From an uncultured Collinsella sp. (GTDB lineage Bacteria; Actinomycetota; Coriobacteriia; Coriobacteriales; Coriobacteriaceae), in contig CABUDZ010000009.1 in assembly GCA_902490445.1 (NCBI GenBank), forward strand, positions 1-36,924: a stretch of DNA of 36,924 bases, given 5' to 3'. Made by a program: the position numbers and the translations under genes. Shown piece by piece: positions 8,372-15,617 of the stretch (position 1 is its first letter; each line of letters starts with the position of its first letter). Below the pieces are notes generated by a model. It was not told where the DNA came from, did no database searches, and saw only the letters and a program-made list of their open reading frames with translations.

Positions 8372-8399
8372 ATTGTAGGATATTTTCATACTTTTGCAA
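8372..8399 (-). promoter_or_regulatory. Probable promoter of the AbiE operon
   Basis: On the minus strand TTGCAA (8399-8394) and TACAAT (8377-8372) are separated by 16 bp. The -10 box is followed by only six bases before the antitoxin ATG, so the transcript should begin at or next to the start codon. Confidence 0.6.
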
Positions 8400-8484
8400 C
8401 GTGATTTTTGATCCATTAGATCCGTTTGCCTTGTTTACCCCATTTCTGACGCCGTTTTGCACCGGCACCCCATCCCCCGCTATT

Positions 8485-8664
8485 GAGGTCTAATACTTTT
8501 CCGCGAAGTGAACGGCTGTTTTTGGACCCCTGAAACATCCGCATTTTTCGGCGGCAAAATCGTGGGATTTCAGCATTGAAACCGCAGGAAGCGGCACCTC
8601 TAAAGTGTCGATGCTTCGGGGGTCCGTTTTCACTCATTCACTTCTCGGAAAAGTATTAGACCTC
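8485..8664. repeat. Palindromic intergenic element, copy 1 (180 bp)
   Basis: Outer arms 8485-8512 and 8637-8664 are complementary at 27 of 28 positions (begins GAGGTCTAATACTTTTCCG). After symmetric 11-nt internal loops, GGACCCCTGAAACATC at 8524-8539 pairs with GATGCTTCGGGGGTCC at 8610-8625 (14 Watson-Crick pairs and one wobble). The element can therefore fold as one long imperfect hairpin. A related copy is at 11544-11725. It sits upstream of the AbiE promoter and of the DUF4342 gene, at the edge of the accessory region. There is no ORF with real coding character inside it. Confidence 0.85.
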
Positions 8665-8774
8665 GCTATCAGCTATCCCAAAGATCAGACCGCCCCTCCT
8701 TCACGCCACGCAAAACCTGCCTTTTCTGCCCCTGCCCGCCTCCGCACCACCCAAAAACTCATCCAACATTAATC

Positions 8775-8802
8775 TTGGCTCAAGAATCGCTTAATCTATA
8801 AC
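8775..8802 (+). promoter_or_regulatory. Possible promoter for the DUF4342 gene and two-component system
   Basis: TTGGCT at 8775-8780 and TATAAC at 8797-8802 are spaced by 16 bp, about 110 bp upstream of the ATG at 8916. The match is moderate and no other candidate stands out. Confidence 0.3.
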
Positions 8803-8915
8803 CTGCACTATAGAGTTCGACCAAGGGCGGGGCGGCGCAACGCAGACCGCCGAACGCAACGCTCGCGCCCGGGCAGATCGCCCGGCGTCGCGCCCATCGA
8901 ACGAAAGGACAGGTC

Positions 8916-9458
8916 ATGGACGACCTCGAAAAAGTTGAAACCATCCGCACCAAGTGCAACGTGAGCTACACCGACGCCAAGGCCGCGCTCGACGCCGCCG
9001 ACGGCAACGTCCTAGACGCCATCATTTGGCTCGAGTCGCAGGGCAAGACGCAGACCACGTCGGCGCACGCCGCCACCGAGTCCGCGCCAGCCGACGAGCC
9101 CTCGGCTGAGATGGTCGCCGCGCAGGTCGCCTACGAAAAGTCGAGCGAAAAGACCGACTTCTCCAAGAAGATGGACAGCGTGTGGGAGTACCTCAAAAAG
9201 CTCTTCCGTCTGAGCCTGGACACCAAGTTTATCGCCACGCGCCGCGACGCGATCATCCTCAACATTCCCATCCTGATTCCCATCGTCGCCCTGTTTGCCT
9301 GGGGCGCCACGATATGGCTGATGCTGCTTGGCTTGTTCTTTGGCATGCGCTACCGCATCGATAGCGACGGCGACGTGCCCGGCAGCATCAACAACCTGAT
9401 GGACAGCGCTGCCAATGCCGCGGACGACATCAAGCAAAATCTGAACGACGACAAGTAA
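8916..9458 (+). CDS. UBA-like/DUF4342 membrane protein (180 aa)
   Basis: The first 45 residues form a UBA/EF-Ts-N-like three-helix domain (VETIRTKCNVSYTDAKAALDAADGNVLDAIIWLE). After a linker comes the DUF4342 core with one long hydrophobic segment at about 110-142 (AIILNIPILIPIVALFAWGATIWLMLLGLFFGM) and a polar tail. SD AAAGGA precedes ATG 8916. It lies 18 bp upstream of a response regulator and is likely co-transcribed with it. Family function is unknown; a link to envelope sensing by the two-component pair is inferred from position only. Confidence 0.85.
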   Translation: MDDLEKVETIRTKCNVSYTDAKAALDAADGNVLDAIIWLESQGKTQTTSAHAATESAPADEPSAEMVAAQVAYEKSSEKTDFSKKMDSVWEYLKKLFRLSLDTKFIATRRDAIILNIPILIPIVALFAWGATIWLMLLGLFFGMRYRIDSDGDVPGSINNLMDSAANAADDIKQNLNDDK

Positions 9459-9476
9459 TCGCAGACGGGGGCACGT

Positions 9477-10247
9477 ATGGCACGGATCCTGATTGTAGAG
9501 GACGAGGAGAAAATCGCCCGCTTTGTGACGCTCGAGCTGGAGCACGAGGGCTACCAGGTGGAGCACGCCGCCGATGGCCGCACCGCCGTTGACCTAGCGC
9601 TGGAGCGCGACTACGATCTGATTCTGCTCGATGTACTGCTGCCGCAGCTCAACGGCATGGAGGTGCTGCGGCGTGTCCGCAAGCACAAGGATGTGCCGGT
9701 GATCATGGTCACCGCGCGCGATGCCGTGATGGACAAGGTGGCCGGGCTCGACGCCGGTGCTGACGATTACCTGACCAAGCCGTTTGCCATTGAGGAGCTG
9801 TTCGCACGGATCCGCGTGGCGCTAAAGCGCTCGGAGGCTGTGCGGACGGCTTCGGGCGTTGGCGGCGTTGGGGCGGGCGGTGCGGGCGGGTGCGCCGTTG
9901 CGATACCCCCAGCTGGCGACTCGGCCAAGACCTCTGCCTCGCCCTCCCCCACCGCGCTCACCGTGGGCTCGGTTGCGCTCGATCCCGACCGCCGCGAAGT
10001 CACGGTCGGCGGCTCGCCCATCGTGCTGACCGCCCGCGAGTTCGATGTCCTCGCCCTGCTTATGACGCATGCCGGCACCGTGCTCACGCGCGAGCGCATT
10101 GCGCACGAGGCGCTAGGCTACGACTATGTGGGCGACACCAACAACGTCGACGTGCACATCGCGCACCTGCGTGCCAAGATCGAAGACGCCGGCGGTGCCC
10201 GCATCATCCAGACCGTGCGCGGGGTGGGCTATGTCTGCCGCGCGTAA
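9477..10247 (+). CDS. OmpR/PhoB-family response regulator (256 aa)
   Basis: An N-terminal receiver domain has acidic EDEE at 8-11, phosphoacceptor Asp52 (LILLDVLLP) and Lys near 101 (DYLTKPF). The C-terminal winged helix (about 160-255) has LTAREFDVLALLMTHAGTVLTRERI and NNVDVHIAHLRAKI. Between them is an unusually long low-complexity linker (about 122-158) rich in Gly, Ala, Ser and Pro; OmpR-type linkers are normally 10-20 residues. The stop overlaps the start region of the kinase gene. The regulated genes are not evident; the DUF4342 gene just upstream is a candidate. Confidence 0.95.
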   Translation: MARILIVEDEEKIARFVTLELEHEGYQVEHAADGRTAVDLALERDYDLILLDVLLPQLNGMEVLRRVRKHKDVPVIMVTARDAVMDKVAGLDAGADDYLTKPFAIEELFARIRVALKRSEAVRTASGVGGVGAGGAGGCAVAIPPAGDSAKTSASPSPTALTVGSVALDPDRREVTVGGSPIVLTAREFDVLALLMTHAGTVLTRERIAHEALGYDYVGDTNNVDVHIAHLRAKIEDAGGARIIQTVRGVGYVCRA

Positions 10248-11526
10248 CGACGAGGCTAAGCGCGTCACCTCCATCGCCCGCGCCATCAACTGGAGCTATA
10301 TGTGGCGCCGCTTGGTGAGCTACGTCTGGCTGGATCTGTTACTGCTGCTTGTTGCGGCGGCGATCCTCGTCTATGGCTACAACCAGACGCTGCCCAACGG
10401 CGCGTTTACCGCGGGATGGATCCCCAGCGCCAGCGTTCACGGCATGTCACTGACGCCCGCGCGCGGCTGGGACCTGACAACGCTCACCTATACCGTCGAG
10501 TTTGCGCGCACCACCAAGACCTTCCCCCTCGCGCAGGACCTCGTCGCGCTATGGCCTCTCTACCTTGTCGTTGTGGGTTGGCAGGTCATCAGCGTGCTCA
10601 ACATGCTCGGCGGCGCCCGCCGCGTGCGCCGCACTATGGCGCCGCTCAACGACCTGGCCTTGCGTGTGGACGAGCTCGGCCGCATGCAGCTCGCCGGCGG
10701 CAAGATGGAAACGCTGGAGCAGGCCATCGAGCGCGCAAGCGTCGACTCGCCGAGCGTCACCACCGGCGACGCCGACCTGGCGAGCATCGAGGTCGCACTC
10801 AACCGCCTGCTGCGCCAGATGCAAGAGGCAAAGCTGCAGCAGATGCGCTTTGTCAACGATGCGAGTCACGAGCTGCGCACGCCCATCGCGGTGATTCAGG
10901 GTTACGTGAACATGCTCGACCGCTGGGGCAAAGACGACCCGGACGTGCTGGCAGAATCCATCACCTCGCTCAAAGCCGAAAGCGAGCATATGCAGGAGCT
11001 CGTGGAGCAGCTGCTGTTTTTGGCACGCGGCGATGCCGGGCGCACGGTCCTGCGGCGTGCGAATACCAACCTGGCCGCACTGGTCGGCGAGGTATGCGAG
11101 GAATCGCAGATGATCGATGCCGCGCACACATATCGACTGGCGTACGATGCCGCACTTACCAGCGACCCGCGCTGCGACGCGCCCGTTGACGTGGCGCTCG
11201 TGAAGCAGGCTCTGCGCGTGATCGTGCAGAACGCCGCCAAGTATTCGGACGCGGGCACATCCATCTCGTTTGGCGTGACGCCGGATGCGGGCGCGGGCAC
11301 GATCGACATAAGTGTTGAGGACGAGGGTATCGGCATGAACCAGGAATCCGCAGCTCACGCGTTTGAACGGTTCTATCGCGCCGACAACGCACGCGATGCC
11401 GGCGCGCAGGGCTCGGGTCTGGGGCTCGCCATTGCCAAGTGGATCGTCGACAGCCATGGCGGTGTCATCGGCGTGACCTCAGTCGAGGGCGTCGGCAGCC
11501 GCTTTACGATTCGCCTGCCGCGGTAG
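10231..11526 (+). CDS. Sensor histidine kinase (431 aa)
   Basis: Membrane histidine kinase with TM segments at about 30-48 and 105-124 enclosing a short extracytoplasmic loop of about 55 residues. There is a HAMP-like region, then the H box FVNDASHELRTP (His213), N box VIVQNAAKYS, G1 DEGIGM, F box FERFYR and G2 GSGLGLAIAKWI. ATG 10231 is chosen: it overlaps the regulator's end by 17 bp with GGGTGGG just upstream, and further upstream in-frame sequence is out-of-frame regulator coding DNA. An alternative start is ATG at 10300, closer to TM1. It forms a pair with the regulator upstream. Confidence 0.92.
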   Translation: MSAARNDEAKRVTSIARAINWSYMWRRLVSYVWLDLLLLLVAAAILVYGYNQTLPNGAFTAGWIPSASVHGMSLTPARGWDLTTLTYTVEFARTTKTFPLAQDLVALWPLYLVVVGWQVISVLNMLGGARRVRRTMAPLNDLALRVDELGRMQLAGGKMETLEQAIERASVDSPSVTTGDADLASIEVALNRLLRQMQEAKLQQMRFVNDASHELRTPIAVIQGYVNMLDRWGKDDPDVLAESITSLKAESEHMQELVEQLLFLARGDAGRTVLRRANTNLAALVGEVCEESQMIDAAHTYRLAYDAALTSDPRCDAPVDVALVKQALRVIVQNAAKYSDAGTSISFGVTPDAGAGTIDISVEDEGIGMNQESAAHAFERFYRADNARDAGAQGSGLGLAIAKWIVDSHGGVIGVTSVEGVGSRFTIRLPR

Positions 11527-11543
11527 GGGCGTCTCTCACGAAT

Positions 11544-11725
11544 CGAAGGTGAATGCTTTTCCGCGAAGTGAACGACCTATTTTGGACCCCCGAAGCATCC
11601 ACACTTTTTGACGCCAAAACCGCAGGAAAAACCTTACGAAACCGCAGGAAACGGTGCCTCCAAAGTGTCGATGCTCCAGGGGTCCGATTTCACTCGTTCA
11701 CTTCGCGGAAAAGCATTCACCTTCG
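11544..11725. repeat. Palindromic intergenic element, copy 2 (182 bp)
   Basis: Arms 11544-11575 and 11694-11725 form a perfect 32-bp inverted repeat (begins CGAAGGTGAATGCTTTTCCG). Inner segments GGACCCCCGAAGCATC (11584-11599) and GATGCTCCAGGGGTCC (11670-11685) match at 14 of 16 positions. In the outer 12 bp, five positions differ from copy 1 and each is changed on the opposite arm so that pairing is kept. It lies just after the histidine kinase gene. Confidence 0.88.
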
Positions 11726-11760
11726 TTTTACGGCAGCCCGTCAGTCACCCTCTCGGCATT

Positions 11761-11798
11761 AAAAATGGGGTAAGGCCACGTGGCCTTACCCCATTTTT
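11761..11798. terminator. Bidirectional intrinsic terminator
   Basis: The whole 38-bp segment is a perfect palindrome: AAAAATGGGGTAAGGCCA followed by CG and its complement ending in TTTTT. The A and T tracts on both sides of a GC-rich stem make it work as a terminator in both directions, for the kinase operon (plus) and the PTS IIB-VOC pair (minus). Confidence 0.9.
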
Positions 11799-11821
11799 CG
11801 TTAGCTATAGCAGCCTGTGCG

Positions 11822-12196
11822 CTACTCGCGGCACAGGTGCACGGCGAAGCCGGCGAACTCGCGCTTAAAGTACACGAGCCTGGTGCCGCCGTCGGGCAGC
11901 AGCACGCGCGACTCCTCGTTGACCTCGAGCCCGCGCTCGGCAAACCACTTCTCGGCCGCATCGATGTCGTTGACGGCAAAGCCAATGTGGCCCTTGGTGC
12001 CACGACCGTTCTGCTTCATGACCTCGATCAGCGAATCGTTAAAGTACGAAACCGGGGTCTCGATAACGGGTAGGCCCATCATCGTCGAGAACAGCTCCGC
12101 GATCTCCAGGGCATCTGCCGGGTCGGTGGCGTTAATGCCCACATGGGCAACGCGCATGCCAAAGAGCTCGACCGGATTGGCGTTCTGCTCACTCAT
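11822..12196 (-). CDS. VOC (glyoxalase-fold) family protein (124 aa)
   Basis: Single vicinal-oxygen-chelate domain: RVAHVGINATDPADALEIAELFSTMMGLPVIE, GHIGFAVNDIDAAEKWFAERGLEV, then LVYFKREFAGFAVHLCRE. ATG 12196 is used because upstream in-frame sequence is antisense-like arginine-rich translation overlapping the IIB gene. It begins 11 bp after the PTS IIB gene ends, so the two are co-transcribed. Similar domains occur in sugar-acid aldolase contexts in gut bacteria, so it may act on a phosphorylated sugar derivative; this is inference. The exact substrate cannot be read. Confidence 0.8.
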   Translation of the reverse strand: MSEQNANPVELFGMRVAHVGINATDPADALEIAELFSTMMGLPVIETPVSYFNDSLIEVMKQNGRGTKGHIGFAVNDIDAAEKWFAERGLEVNEESRVLLPDGGTRLVYFKREFAGFAVHLCRE

Positions 12197-12207
12197 ACAG
12201 TCAGCGC

Positions 12208-12495
12208 CTACTGAGCCATGACGTCGAGGACGGCCTTCTCGGCAGCGACGCGGTTCATGCCGGTCATGAAGGGCACGCCGCTCACGTACGGGCAGGTGAG
12301 GCCCTCGGGAGCAACGGTGGTGGCGATCAGCAGGTCGGCGCCCTCGTCGCAAGCGTCCTTGGCCTCGGAGATGGCGCACTGCACGATCTCATACTTGCCG
12401 GCATAACCGTTGGCGTCGAGCATGGTGGCGACCTTCTGGGCAACGAGCGTGGAAGTAGCAGCGCCAGCACCGCAAGCCAAAACGATCTTCTTCAT
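12208..12495 (-). CDS. PTS IIB component, galactitol (GatB)-type (95 aa)
   Basis: Small cytoplasmic EIIB with the phosphocysteine loop ACGAGAATST (Cys8) typical of the galactitol/ascorbate IIB group, and the core IVQCAISEAKDACDEGADLLIATTVAPE. SD AGGGAG precedes ATG 12495. Full length for the family. No IIA or IIC is adjacent; the only partner is the VOC gene downstream, so it is either an orphan IIB working with a permease encoded elsewhere or part of a split locus. Divergent from the gene at 12659. Confidence 0.88.
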   Translation of the reverse strand: MKKIVLACGAGAATSTLVAQKVATMLDANGYAGKYEIVQCAISEAKDACDEGADLLIATTVAPEGLTCPYVSGVPFMTGMNRVAAEKAVLDVMAQ

Positions 12496-12597
12496 AGGTA
12501 ATGTCTCCCTTCATGGTTTACTTTAGGTAAGTGTACCGCAGCGAGCGATGGCACTCAGCCTCGATGAGCTTTTATGCCAGTTTGCTTGTGCGCTGCG

Positions 12598-12603
12598 TAT
12601 AAT
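12598..12603 (+). promoter_or_regulatory. TATAAT -10 box upstream of the 12659 gene
   Basis: A consensus TATAAT lies 55 bp upstream of the ATG. No clear -35 is present at 16-18 bp. A short hairpin (CGCTC/GAGCG, 12628-12642) lies in the leader before the SD AAGGAT. Confidence 0.4.
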
Positions 12604-12658
12604 ACATCTAGTACGTGTTGTCATACCGCTCGCTTTATGAGCGACTAAGGATCCTAAC

Positions 12659-13282
12659 ATGCCCGATTCCCGCACACTCTGGACCGCCGTCGTTATCATC
12701 TGTATCGCCGTGTCGGTGTTCTTTAGCGTCAAAAAACGCACTACGTTTAAACGCCTGCAACAGTTGATGGCCGCCAAACAGTGGGCCGAGTTCGATCGTT
12801 TGCTCGACGGCAAACTCACCAGCATGCTGTACCCGCGCTACAACCGCGACTACCTGCGTCTGAACTCCTATCTGCTGCGCGAGGACCACGAGCGCGCCGG
12901 CGAGATGTTCGACCTGCTGCTGGGACTCAACCTGCCCAAGATGCAGCGCGTCGACCTGGTGATCAAGGCCTTTAACTACTACGTTGGCCAGGAGGACCGC
13001 AAAAAGTCCAAGGAGCTGCTGCATGAAATCAAGGGCTTTGAGGGCGGTCAGGCCGAGGCGGTCGCGCACGAGTGCCAGCTGATGTACGACACGATGATCC
13101 TCAAGCGTCACAACGACATTCCCGAGCTGGAGCGCATGCTCGAGGATGTCGGCGACGACCCGGTCAAGCGCTGCCGCTTGGAGTACCTGCTGGCCCTGCA
13201 GTACCAGAACAAGGGCGACGAAGCCAAGTTTGCCGAGTACTTGGAAAAGTCAGGCCAGCACTCGATGGCCGTCAACGCGTAA
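12659..13282 (+). CDS. Hypothetical membrane-anchored TPR-like protein (207 aa)
   Basis: An N-terminal transmembrane helix (TLWTAVVIICIAVSVFFSV, residues 6-24) is followed by a helical cytoplasmic domain with repeat-like helix pairs (QLMAAKQWAEFDRLLDG, YLLREDHERAGEMFDLLLGL, YYVGQEDRKKSKELLHEI), suggesting tetratricopeptide-type scaffolding. ATG 12659 has SD AAGGAT. It is followed by tRNA-Leu 31 bp later. I do not recognise a named family; a protein-protein interaction role is inferred from the fold. Confidence 0.8.
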   Translation: MPDSRTLWTAVVIICIAVSVFFSVKKRTTFKRLQQLMAAKQWAEFDRLLDGKLTSMLYPRYNRDYLRLNSYLLREDHERAGEMFDLLLGLNLPKMQRVDLVIKAFNYYVGQEDRKKSKELLHEIKGFEGGQAEAVAHECQLMYDTMILKRHNDIPELERMLEDVGDDPVKRCRLEYLLALQYQNKGDEAKFAEYLEKSGQHSMAVNA

Positions 13283-13313
13283 CGGACGGCTTGTGCTAGA
13301 CTTCTAGTCTCAC

Positions 13314-13398
13314 GGGGGCGTGGCGGAATTGGCATACGCAGGAGACTTAAAATCTCTCGCCGCAAGGATTGTGGGTTCGAGTCCCACCGCCCCTACCA
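13314..13398 (+). tRNA. tRNA-Leu (anticodon UAA)
   Basis: Class II tRNA: acceptor GGGGGCG (13314-13320) pairs with CGCCCCT; anticodon arm GGAGA-CTTAAAA-TCTCT gives UAA; long variable arm; T arm GTGGGTTCGAGTCCCAC; CCA encoded at 13396-13398. It reads UUA and UUG. The T-arm and 3' end are duplicated 196 bp downstream. Confidence 0.95.
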
Positions 13399-13408
13399 TA
13401 TGGCTTTT

Positions 13409-13448
13409 ACGGGCCCGTGTCCCTTTGAGATGCGGGCTCGTTTCTTTT
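13409..13448 (+). terminator. Intrinsic terminator after tRNA-Leu
   Basis: ACGGGCCCG (13409-13417) pairs with CGGGCTCGT (13433-13441) through one G-U, followed by TTTCTTTT. It would end the tRNA transcript. Confidence 0.75.
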
Positions 13449-13576
13449 GGATGCCGGTGGGACTCGAACCCGCGAGGGGGCGAGCGTCAAGCGGACGCGC
13501 AGCGTCCGTAGCGAGCCGGCGAGGGCGCCGACAGGCGGCCGAAGCCGGTGCGCATCTGCGCAGCAAATGCGCAGAT

Positions 13577-13652
13577 GTCCCACCGCCCCTACCATTTGGC
13601 TTTTACGGGCCCGTGCCCCCTGGGGATGCGGGCTCGTTTCTTCTGGATGCCG
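13577..13652 (+). repeat. Duplicated tRNA-Leu 3' end plus terminator
   Basis: This stretch repeats 13381-13456 with a few changes: it begins with GTCCCACCGCCCCTACCAT (the tRNA 3' end with CCA) and continues through the terminator to GATGCCG. The copies are 196 bp apart. Between them are a T-arm-like sequence in reverse orientation (GGTGGGACTCGAACCC, 13456-13471) and hairpins CGGACGC/GCGTCCG (13492-13508) and CATCTGCGCA/TGCGCAGATG (13553-13577). No second functional tRNA is complete. Confidence 0.85.
13605..13644 (+). terminator. Second copy of tRNA-type terminator
   Basis: ACGGGCCCG (13605-13613) and CGGGCTCGT (13629-13637) followed by TTTCTTC, a copy of the terminator at 13409. Confidence 0.6.
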
Positions 13653-13661
13653 TTAAGCCTC

Positions 13662-13732
13662 TAAGTTGCGGTGGAATAGTTCCTGTTTTGGCAGTTTATC
13701 AGCCCATTTAGGAACTATTTCACCGCAACTTA
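13662..13732. repeat. Long intergenic hairpin, 23-bp arms
   Basis: Arms 13662-13684 (starts TAAGTTGCGGTGGAATAG) and 13710-13732 are complementary at 22 of 23 positions, the exception being a possible G-U, with a 25-nt AT-rich loop. It lies between the tRNA region and the end of the ppx gene. It may serve as a terminator for ppx but lacks a T tract, so it may instead be a dispersed palindromic repeat. Confidence 0.7.
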
Positions 13733-13743
13733 TGAGGGGATGG

Positions 13744-14745
13744 TTAAAGGGCGCTGAGGCTGGGGGTCCAGCCGATGGTGGGTAGCTCACCGTCGAGAAC
13801 CTCGTTAATGGTGGCGGCCATGCCGGCAAGCAGGCTGTTCTCGCTTACGGTGAGCGTGTCGTAGCCGCCGGCTCGCATAAGCTCGCGAATCACCACGGCA
13901 CCAGCCAAGATCACGCCCGCGCGTTTGGGCTGTACACCCGGTAGCGCGGCGATGCCTTCCGCGTCCAACACAGACATGCGCTCGATAGCGGCCGAGACCT
14001 GCTCCAGCGACAGCTCGCGTAGGTGCACAAAGCTCGAATCGTACGGTTCCAGCTCGTGGACCAGAGCCACCAGCGTAGTCACCGTGCCGCCCACCGCGAC
14101 TAAGCGTTCGACGCGCTCAAAGTCGCTGGGCAGGCCTTCAAAATAGGCGGCAAACTGCTCGCCTGCCCACGCGGCAGCGGCAGCAAGCTCGCCATCCGCG
14201 GGCGGCAACGCGGAGAAAAAGCGCTCCGTCACGCGGCGACAACCGATGTCCAGCGAGCGCGTTCCCTCCAGCGCAAAGACCCCGCGCTCAGGCGCATAGA
14301 CGCCCGTCGCGAGCTCCGTGGATCCGCCGCCCGAATCGGCAACGATGATGCGCTCGCCTGCAAAGTCGTGCGCCACGCCAAAAAACGTCAGGCGCGCCTC
14401 GACCTCGCCCGGAATCACCTGTGGTTTGAGCCCCAACTCGCGCAGGCCGTCCAGCAGCAGCGCGGCATTGGACGCATCGCGCGCGGCACTCGTGCACGTG
14501 GTGCAGACGCACACGGCCCCAAAGGCACGGGCCTCGTCCACAAACATGCGGCACGCAGCGAGCACACGCTCGACAGCCGCCTCGCAGAAGCGCCCCGTCG
14601 CGTCCACGCCCTCGCCCAGGTCGGTAATCTCGGTATGCTTGGACGATTCCACAATCGCTCCGCCCTCGACCTGGGCCAACACCAGTCGCGACGACACCGT
14701 TCCCAGGTCGATCGCGGCCACCTTATAGCGTTTGCAATTTGTCAT
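13744..14745 (-). CDS. ppx: Ppx/GppA-family exopolyphosphatase (333 aa)
   Basis: ASKHA-fold phosphatase of the Ppx/GppA family, which hydrolyses polyphosphate or pppGpp. Motifs are AAIDLGTVSSRL at 10-21 (usual form AAIDIGSNSxRL), PGEVEARLTFFGV (Glu in GEVEA), IVADSGGGSTELA near 138-150, VAVGGTVTTL and GVQPKRAGVILAGAVV. Length about 330 matches the short actinobacterial form. SD GGAGGGGAG precedes ATG 14745. It lies 20 bp after the FtsB/DivIC-like gene, so they share a transcript. The commonly intervening DUF501 gene is absent here. Confidence 0.93.
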   Translation of the reverse strand: MTNCKRYKVAAIDLGTVSSRLVLAQVEGGAIVESSKHTEITDLGEGVDATGRFCEAAVERVLAACRMFVDEARAFGAVCVCTTCTSAARDASNAALLLDGLRELGLKPQVIPGEVEARLTFFGVAHDFAGERIIVADSGGGSTELATGVYAPERGVFALEGTRSLDIGCRRVTERFFSALPPADGELAAAAAWAGEQFAAYFEGLPSDFERVERLVAVGGTVTTLVALVHELEPYDSSFVHLRELSLEQVSAAIERMSVLDAEGIAALPGVQPKRAGVILAGAVVIRELMRAGGYDTLTVSENSLLAGMAATINEVLDGELPTIGWTPSLSAL

Positions 14746-14765
14746 TGCGGGCTCCCCTCCGGGCG

Positions 14766-15527
14766 CTATTTGCCGTTGGACACGACCGTCTGGCCCTCGA
14801 CGCCGTTAAACCCAAACAGCATGTCGAGCGCCTGGATGTACCACGGCGCGTCCTTGCCGACTTCTTCGATTTCCTTGGCCACTTCGCTGGCCTTCTTGGC
14901 GTTTGAGGACTTTTTGCTCGACGACGAGTCCGAATCGTCGTCCAAGCCTAGCACGTCAATCTTCTTCTCGCCGGGCATCACCAGGCCCAGGTCCTCGGAC
15001 GCCGCGTCCTTGATACCCTCCTCCGAGAGCAGCTTGTCGACGCTTTTTTGCAGCTCGTCGTTATATTGCTCGCGAATCTCAACCTGCTTGGCCAAGATGT
15101 CGCTCGAGCGTTTTGCCACGTACAGGTCGCGCACGGGGAAATACAGGCTCACGAGCGCCAGCGCCACCACGATACCGATAAACAGCGGGCGCAGAGATCC
15201 ATGCGTAAAGTCATAGATCGCCTTGACCACCGCATTGTCGTTGGCGTAGCGCATAAAGTCCGAGCCCGAAAGACGGCTCGAAGGTCTGCTCGATTTGTCG
15301 TGCGTCTGGGCCGACGGACGCGACGAATGCGACGAACGTGTCGGACGTACTGGTCCATCTGTCGAAGTATTCACTTGAGCATTGGGGCGCGAGGTACTTG
15401 TCGGGCGCTGCGTGGAGCGGTCGGCGCCGGCGTAGGCGGACCCACCGAGCTGCACCGTGCGCGCAGGGCGAGGCGACGGCTCGCGCGAACCGGCGGAATA
15501 GTACCTGTTGTCGTAAATCTGATCCAT
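14766..15527 (-). CDS. FtsB/DivIC-like septum formation initiator (253 aa)
   Basis: Bitopic divisome protein of the FtsB/DivIC type. A long disordered N-terminal cytoplasmic tail (about 1-90, rich in Ser, Arg, Pro, Thr) precedes one TM helix (LFIGIVVALALVSLYFPV, about 114-131), a short coiled coil (AKRSSDILAKQVEIREQYNDELQKSVDKLLSEEGIKDAASEDLGLVMPGE) and an acidic Ser/Asp/Lys-rich tail ending in a hydrophobic WYIQALDMLFGF. The motif IKDAASEDLGLVMPGE matches the family ending EARKRLGMVRPGE. The SD is weak (AAGG). Upstream is eno with its terminator; downstream is ppx, as in many actinobacteria. Confidence 0.88.
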   Translation of the reverse strand: MDQIYDNRYYSAGSREPSPRPARTVQLGGSAYAGADRSTQRPTSTSRPNAQVNTSTDGPVRPTRSSHSSRPSAQTHDKSSRPSSRLSGSDFMRYANDNAVVKAIYDFTHGSLRPLFIGIVVALALVSLYFPVRDLYVAKRSSDILAKQVEIREQYNDELQKSVDKLLSEEGIKDAASEDLGLVMPGEKKIDVLGLDDDSDSSSSKKSSNAKKASEVAKEIEEVGKDAPWYIQALDMLFGFNGVEGQTVVSNGK

Positions 15528-15617
15528 GTGCGCCTTGTGCGGTTGAGGTTTGTTTGCGCTAAGTCCTTTAGTTATAGCACGAGCATGCGCACCGCCTTCG
15601 CCAGCCTTTGCTCGACA

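Noticed and set aside
8416..8637. 73-aa open frame on the minus strand
   Set aside because: It runs through palindromic element copy 1; the composition follows the repeat, and there is no SD.
13314..13652. Second tRNA gene after tRNA-Leu
   Set aside because: Only the T-arm 3' half and acceptor 3' strand are present; there is no 5' acceptor, D arm or anticodon arm for a complete tRNA.
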